A DNA stretch of 64,000 bases, from the NCBI RefSeq assembly GCF_005222485.1, contig NZ_CP029078.1, positions 1,764,001-1,828,000 on the forward strand, written 5' to 3'. This DNA comes from Streptomyces griseoviridis (lineage in GTDB: Bacteria > Actinomycetota > Actinomycetes > Streptomycetales > Streptomycetaceae). The notes beneath the pieces are model-generated. The model saw nothing but the letters and a program-made list of their open reading frames with translations. It had not been told where the DNA came from and did not search any database. Shown one piece after another: positions 60,388 to 64,000 of the stretch. The position numbers and the translations under genes were made by a program. Numbering within the stretch: position 1 is the first letter of the stretch; every line of letters begins with the position of its first letter.

Positions 60388-60930
60388 ATGAGCGACTCCT
60401 CCCCCGTGCCTTCCGCCACGCCCGCGAGCCCCGTCCGCCCCGTGCTCGACGTGTGGTGCGAACTCCAGTGCCCCGACTGCCGCACCGCCCTGGAGGACGT
60501 GCGTGCCCTGCGGGCGCGGTACGGCGACCGGCTCGAGGTGCGGCTGCGGCACTTCCCGCTGGAGAAGCACAAGCACTCCTTCGCCGCCGCGCAGGCCGCC
60601 GAGGAGGCGCTGGAGCAGGGCAAGGGCTGGGAGTACGTCGAGGCCGTGCTCGGCCGGGTCGAGCGGCTCGACCGCGCGGGCGAACCCTTCCTCGTCGAGG
60701 TGGCCGGTGAACTCGGCCTGGACGCCGAGGAGTTCGACACCGCGCTGATCGACGGCCGGCACATCCTGATCGTCGACGCCGATCAGGCCGAGGGCAAGGC
60801 GATCGGTGTGACCGGCACCCCCACCTACGTCATCGACGATCAGCGCCTCGACGGCGGCAAGAGCCAGGAAGGGCTGCGGGAGCGGATCGAGGAGATCGCG
60901 GACCGGCTGCTGGCGGCGGCCGACGCCTGA
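60388..60930 (+). CDS. DsbA-family thioredoxin-fold protein
   Basis: A 180-residue protein without a signal peptide, so probably cytoplasmic. The active site is C28-P-D-C31 in VWCELQCPDCRTALEDV; RLRHFPLEKHKHSFAAAQAAEEA (quoted in part) and the cis-proline VTGTPTYVID are typical of the DsbA/FrnE group. FrnE-like proteins act as cytosolic disulfide oxidoreductases or isomerases. The ATG at 60388 follows GGGAGACTGGGCGC. It converges with the GNAT gene 12 bases downstream. Confidence 0.9.
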   Translation: MSDSSPVPSATPASPVRPVLDVWCELQCPDCRTALEDVRALRARYGDRLEVRLRHFPLEKHKHSFAAAQAAEEALEQGKGWEYVEAVLGRVERLDRAGEPFLVEVAGELGLDAEEFDTALIDGRHILIVDADQAEGKAIGVTGTPTYVIDDQRLDGGKSQEGLRERIEEIADRLLAAADA

Positions 60931-60942
60931 GCGCGGACCGCG

Positions 60943-61791
60943 TCACAGCAGGGGTTTCTGGAGTCCGTAGAGCGTGGTCAGGTAGCCGAGGGACGTGTAG
61001 AGCCGCTCGGCCGCGGTGTTCCCCGCGAAGACGTTCAGACCGAGGGAGGTCCGGCCCGCGGCGGCGGCCTGCCGCTCGGCGAGGAGCATGAGGGTTCGGC
61101 CGTGCCCCCGGCCGCGGTGGGCCGCGTCGGACTCGACGTAGTAGACGAACGCCTGCCCGTCGTCCCCCTCGCCGTCGCCCTCCCGGGCCAGGCACAGCCA
61201 CAGGACGCCGACCACCACGCCCTCGTGCTCCACCACGCTGAACCGCATGTTCTCCGTGTCGAGCCCCTTCGGCAGCAGCACCTCGTGGTCGTGCCTGGCC
61301 TTCGCGCGGGCCGCGTCCTCGGGCACGCCCCGCGCCATCCAGTCGCGCGCGTACCGCTCACCGTGGTCGGCGTGCCAGCGGGCGAACTCGGCGGCGGTCA
61401 TGGGCCGGGCCAGGCTGCCGTCGGGCAGGGCGGGCGGGGTGGCGGCGAGCCGTTTGCTCATGCCGCGGTTGCGCGGCTGATAGCCGAGCGCCTCGACGAG
61501 CCGCAGCGCGGGCACGGCGTCCGCGGGCACGGTGACCTCGATCACCCGGCAGCCCCAGCCGCGCGCCACCTCCTCCGCGGCGAGCGCGGCGACCGTGCCC
61601 CGGCCGCGGCGCCGGTCGGGTTCGTCGACGGTCAGGTCCTGGATACGGGCCACCGACGGCCCGAGGGACGGTGAGGTGTCGAGGTGGAGGGTGCCGACGG
61701 GACGGCTGTTCACGCACACCTGGTAGTGGCGCGAGCGCGTTCCGTCGGCGGCGCGCTGGAGCGGCTCGGTCGGCCGCAGAGTCGTGGTCAT
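60943..61791 (-). CDS. Double-GNAT-domain N-acetyltransferase
   Basis: A 282-residue protein with two GNAT domains. The first (1-115) has the acetyl-CoA loop DEPDRRRGRGTVAALAAEEV and a closing LRLVEALGYQPRNR; the second (125-282) has SDAAHRGRGHGRTLMLLAERQ and NTAAERLYTSLGYLT. Both loops keep the R/Q-x-x-G-x-G pattern, so both may bind acetyl-CoA. Substrates cannot be predicted. It lies 51 bases downstream of pabC and could be co-transcribed with it. Confidence 0.9.
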   Translation of the reverse strand: MTTTLRPTEPLQRAADGTRSRHYQVCVNSRPVGTLHLDTSPSLGPSVARIQDLTVDEPDRRRGRGTVAALAAEEVARGWGCRVIEVTVPADAVPALRLVEALGYQPRNRGMSKRLAATPPALPDGSLARPMTAAEFARWHADHGERYARDWMARGVPEDAARAKARHDHEVLLPKGLDTENMRFSVVEHEGVVVGVLWLCLAREGDGEGDDGQAFVYYVESDAAHRGRGHGRTLMLLAERQAAAAGRTSLGLNVFAGNTAAERLYTSLGYLTTLYGLQKPLL

Positions 61792-61842
61792 CAGGGGAGT
61801 TCTACCCGCGCCCGGCCGTCGAGTCAGCCGGTTTTCCGACGG

Positions 61843-62664
61843 TCACGGATCGAGGTCGGCGCCGGACCGCTCGTCGAAGATCCGCATGGCCTTGGCGGTC
61901 ACCGGGCCGGGGGCGCCGGGCAGTTCGCGGCCGTCGACGCGGTGCACGGCCTGGATGTCGCGCAGGCTGGAGGTGAGGAAGACCTCCTCGGCCTGCTCCA
62001 GCACGTCGAAGGGCAGGTCGCTCTCGCGGGCGCCGGTCCACTCGACGGTCAGGGCGCGGGTGATGCCCGCGAGGCAGCCGGAGGAGAGCGGCGGGGTGTG
62101 CAGTTCGCCGTCGAGGACGACGAAGACGTTCGAGCCGGTGCCTTCGCAGAGCCGGCCGACGGTGTTGGCGAACAGCGCCTCGGAGGCGCCCTGTTGGCGG
62201 GCGCGGGCGAGCGCGACGACGTTCTCGGCGTACGAGGTCGTCTTGAGGCCGACGAGCGCGCCGCGTTCGTTGCGGGTCCACGGCACGGTGATCACGGCGG
62301 TGGAGTCGGGGCGGCGGGTGCTCTCACCGAGGGCGACGAGCAGGGTCGGGGGGTGCTCGCCGCGGTCCGAGCCGAGCGGGCCGAGGCCGCCGGTGTAGGT
62401 GATGCGCAGCCGGCCGAGGGCCATCGGCTCGGCGTCGAGGACGGCGGCGCAGGCGCGGCGCACCTCGTCGTGGTCGGGGTCGGGCAGGCCGAGGCCCCGG
62501 GCCGAGCGGGTCAGCCGGTCGAGGTGGCGGGTGAGGGCGAAGGGCTTGCCGTGCACCGCCTGGACCGTCTCGAATATGCCGTCGCCCACGGTCAGGCCGT
62601 GGTCGAGGGCGGAGACACGGGCCGCGTCGGCGTCCCGCAGCCCGCCGTCGAGCCAGATCTTCAT
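61843..62664 (-). CDS. pabC: Aminodeoxychorismate lyase-type class IV aminotransferase
   Basis: Converts 4-amino-4-deoxychorismate to p-aminobenzoate and pyruvate for folate. The 273-residue PLP enzyme has VSALDHGLTVGDGIFETVQ at the N-terminus, the catalytic lysine in GLKTTSYAENVVAL and the PLP-phosphate region GTGSNVFVV. Class IV also holds branched-chain and D-amino acid aminotransferases, but coupling to the chorismate-using gene (ATGA overlap) favours PabC. Confidence 0.88.
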   Translation of the reverse strand: MKIWLDGGLRDADAARVSALDHGLTVGDGIFETVQAVHGKPFALTRHLDRLTRSARGLGLPDPDHDEVRRACAAVLDAEPMALGRLRITYTGGLGPLGSDRGEHPPTLLVALGESTRRPDSTAVITVPWTRNERGALVGLKTTSYAENVVALARARQQGASEALFANTVGRLCEGTGSNVFVVLDGELHTPPLSSGCLAGITRALTVEWTGARESDLPFDVLEQAEEVFLTSSLRDIQAVHRVDGRELPGAPGPVTAKAMRIFDERSGADLDP

Positions 62665-63725
62665 GTCGGGTCTCCTTCAGCGTTCGCGTCGTACGTTCCC
62701 GACGCTACCGCGAGCAGCCGTGCGGCCTTCAGTTCGGTCTCCCGCCACTCGCCCTCGGGGTCGGAGCCCCAGGTGATGCCCGCGCCGGTGCCGAACCGCA
62801 GCGTCGCCGCGCCCCGCCGGGTCCGGTCGATCCAGAACGTGCGGATGCCGACGGCGAGTTCGGCGGTGCCCCGGTCGGCGTCGACCCAGCCGATGCCGCC
62901 GCAGTAGGGGCCGCGGGGCGCGGTCTCCAGGGCGTCGATCACCCGCAGGGCGCTCGACTTGGGGGCGCCGGTGACCGATCCGGGCGGGAAGGCGGCGCCG
63001 AGCAGCTCGGGCCAGCCGGCGCCGGCCCGCAGTTCGCCCCTGACCGTGGACACCAGGTGGACCAGGCCGGGGTGCTTCTCGACGGCGCACAGGTCGGGCA
63101 CGGTGACGCTGCCGGTGGCGCAGACACGCCCGAGGTCGTTGCGGACCAGGTCCACGATCATCACGTTCTCGGCGTGGTCCTTCTCCAGCAGGTCGGCCTC
63201 GGTGCGTCCGGTCCCCTTGATCGGCCCGGACTCGACGACCCGGCCGTCCCTGCGCAGGAACAGCTCGGGCGAGGCGGTGGCGGTCTCCACGCCGTGCTCG
63301 GGCAGCCGGATCGTGCCCGCGTACGGTGCCGGGTTGCCGCGGGCCAGCAGCGCGGTCAGGGCGTCCACGTCGGCGTCGGGCGGCACCGGCGCGGAGAGCA
63401 CCCGGCAGAGGTTGGCCTGGTAGACCTCGCCCGTCGCTATCCGCTTCCGGATCCGGCTGACGGCGCTCGTGTACGCGCCCCGGTCGAGGGACGACGTCCA
63501 GTCGGCGACGGCGGGCCCGCGCCAGGCACCGGGCGCGGGCGCCGGCACCGGCGTCTCGCGCACGTCGGCGAAGCGGGCGCAGGTCACCCGGCCCTCGAAG
63601 TCGAGGGCGACGGCCCAGAACCCGGCGGACTCCAGGGCCGCGGGGTCGTCGGTGACGTCGAGGAGCCCGGTGGCGAGGCGGTCGCCGAAGCGGGCGAGGG
63701 GCGGCAGATCGGGCAGGTCGGGCAC
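62661..63725 (-). CDS. pabB: Aminodeoxychorismate synthase component I-like, chorismate-binding enzyme
   Basis: Aminates chorismate to 4-amino-4-deoxychorismate. At 354 residues it is shorter than E. coli PabB (about 450) because the N-terminal part is reduced. The chorismate-binding core is complete: GEVYQANLCRVL, ESGPIKGTGRTEADLLEKDH, AENVMIVDLVRNDLGRV, PPGSVTGAPKSSALRVIDAL and YCGGIGWVD. The glutamine amidotransferase subunit is not in the window. The start is GTG at 63725, without a clear ribosome-binding site. Anthranilate synthase component I is the alternative, less likely given pabC next to it. Confidence 0.88.
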   Translation of the reverse strand: MPDLPDLPPLARFGDRLATGLLDVTDDPAALESAGFWAVALDFEGRVTCARFADVRETPVPAPAPGAWRGPAVADWTSSLDRGAYTSAVSRIRKRIATGEVYQANLCRVLSAPVPPDADVDALTALLARGNPAPYAGTIRLPEHGVETATASPELFLRRDGRVVESGPIKGTGRTEADLLEKDHAENVMIVDLVRNDLGRVCATGSVTVPDLCAVEKHPGLVHLVSTVRGELRAGAGWPELLGAAFPPGSVTGAPKSSALRVIDALETAPRGPYCGGIGWVDADRGTAELAVGIRTFWIDRTRRGAATLRFGTGAGITWGSDPEGEWRETELKAARLLAVASGTYDANAEGDPT

Positions 63726-63834
63726 GGGGTCGAGTCTAGGTCGGGTGTCCGAGCGGCAACCCCGGCGTGTCCGTGAGGAGGCCCTGGCCACGCGCGTGAC
63801 CGGGCGCACGCCAGCACGCTGCGCAAACGCGTTT

Positions 63835-63862
63835 TTGTCCTGGCCCCGGAATCCGCTAGAGT
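63835..63862 (+). promoter_or_regulatory. Promoter of tRNA-Gly
   Basis: TTGTCC (63835-63840) and TAGAGT (63857-63862), 16 bases apart, fit the vegetative consensus and place the start about 35 bases before the tRNA at 63904. Confidence 0.55.
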
Positions 63863-63903
63863 TCAACACGTCGCCGGGACGCGGGAGCGGACCGAAACGA
63901 CAG

Positions 63904-63976
63904 GCGGACGTAGCTCAGTTGGTAGAGCGCAACCTTGCCAAGGTTGAGGTCGCGAGTTCGAGCCTCGTCGTCCGCT
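63904..63976 (+). tRNA. tRNA-Gly (anticodon GCC)
   Basis: Acceptor GCGGACG pairs with CGTCCGC; D arm AGCTCAGTTGGTAGAGC; anticodon stem CAACC/GGTTG with loop TTGCCAA (anticodon GCC); T arm GCGAGTTCGAGCCTCGT; discriminator T. It is 73 bases with no encoded CCA. More tRNA genes may follow beyond the window edge. Confidence 0.96.
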
Positions 63977-64000
63977 CGAAGGAAGTAGGGGACCCTCACC

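Noticed and set aside
62661..63725. Anthranilate synthase (trpE)
   Set aside because: Coupling to a class IV lyase gene and the reduced N-terminus fit PabB better; no trp genes are nearby.

Overview
The window is a chromosomal segment of a Streptomyces or a very close relative. The DNA is strongly GC-rich with GC at nearly all third codon positions, GTG (and one TTG) starts are common, and several genes are diagnostic: the sporulation protein SsgB, an AfsR-like NB-ARC/TPR ATPase, phosphatidylinositol-mannoside (PIM) enzymes, a VKOR-type redox protein and a CGNR zinc-finger protein. The gene order aroBKCE-mltG-ruvX-alaS, hisS, relA-apt-secFD-yajC, ruvBAC-yebC-pdxTS, pimA-pgsA, thrS, ssgB, pabCB is the conserved core order known from Streptomyces. 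I recognise no prophage, integrase, transposase, CRISPR array or biosynthetic cluster.

Layout. 1-9.6 kb, minus strand: shikimate/chorismate genes (aroB cut by the left edge), the MltG murein lyase, RuvX, AlaS and two small membrane-associated proteins, mostly with 4-base overlaps. 9.7-14.9 kb: a plus-strand ATPase regulator with a probable leaderless start, then rpsD, rarA and a VKOR protein. 14.9-15.8 kb is a non-coding scar holding a decayed ABC-ATPase fragment and four tandem copies of a ~97-bp repeat. 15.8-23.6 kb: hisS with a metallo-beta-lactamase-fold hydrolase, a divergent cyclophilin and a DUF349 protein, then the (p)ppGpp enzyme RelA and apt. 23.6-32 kb: SecF, SecD and YajC (export), RuvB, RuvA and RuvC (recombination), YebC, and PdxT/PdxS (vitamin B6). 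32.2-35.7 kb: a LemA-like protein, a second locus of the ~98-bp repeat, and the coupled PIM genes pgsA-acyltransferase-pimA. 36-43.5 kb: an EF-G2-like protein, a large unknown membrane protein, a HIT hydrolase, a K+ channel split by a frameshift, and thrS.

The part from 43.6 to 57.4 kb looks more accessory. It has a coupled pair made of a DUF4365 (PD-(D/E)xK-like) protein and an unknown 412-aa protein, opposite a DnaQ-type exonuclease. Then come two identical tRNA-Val(CAC) genes about 11 kb apart. Between them lie an SRPBCC protein, a 931-aa membrane protein with ten 36-bp coding repeats, and a five-gene minus-strand operon for pectin-type polysaccharide use: Tat lipoprotein sugar-binding protein, two CUT1 permeases, a DUF624 protein and a Tat-exported exo-rhamnogalacturonan-lyase-like enzyme. 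A good promoter and a LacI-type operator precede the operon, but the window encodes neither its regulator nor its ATPase. 57.4-64 kb returns to conserved material: a TIGR02611-type membrane protein, ssgB, a CGNR protein, an overlooked 50-aa membrane peptide, a DsbA-family protein, a double GNAT protein, the coupled pabB-pabC pair and tRNA-Gly(GCC).

The observations most worth checking are the split K+ channel, the operator-controlled polysaccharide operon between duplicated tRNA-Val genes, the 36-bp coding repeat array, the ~98-bp intergenic repeat family, the ABC-ATPase relic and the DUF4365/412-aa operon. I see no clearly new system of the exciting kind; the DUF4365 pair is the nearest candidate.
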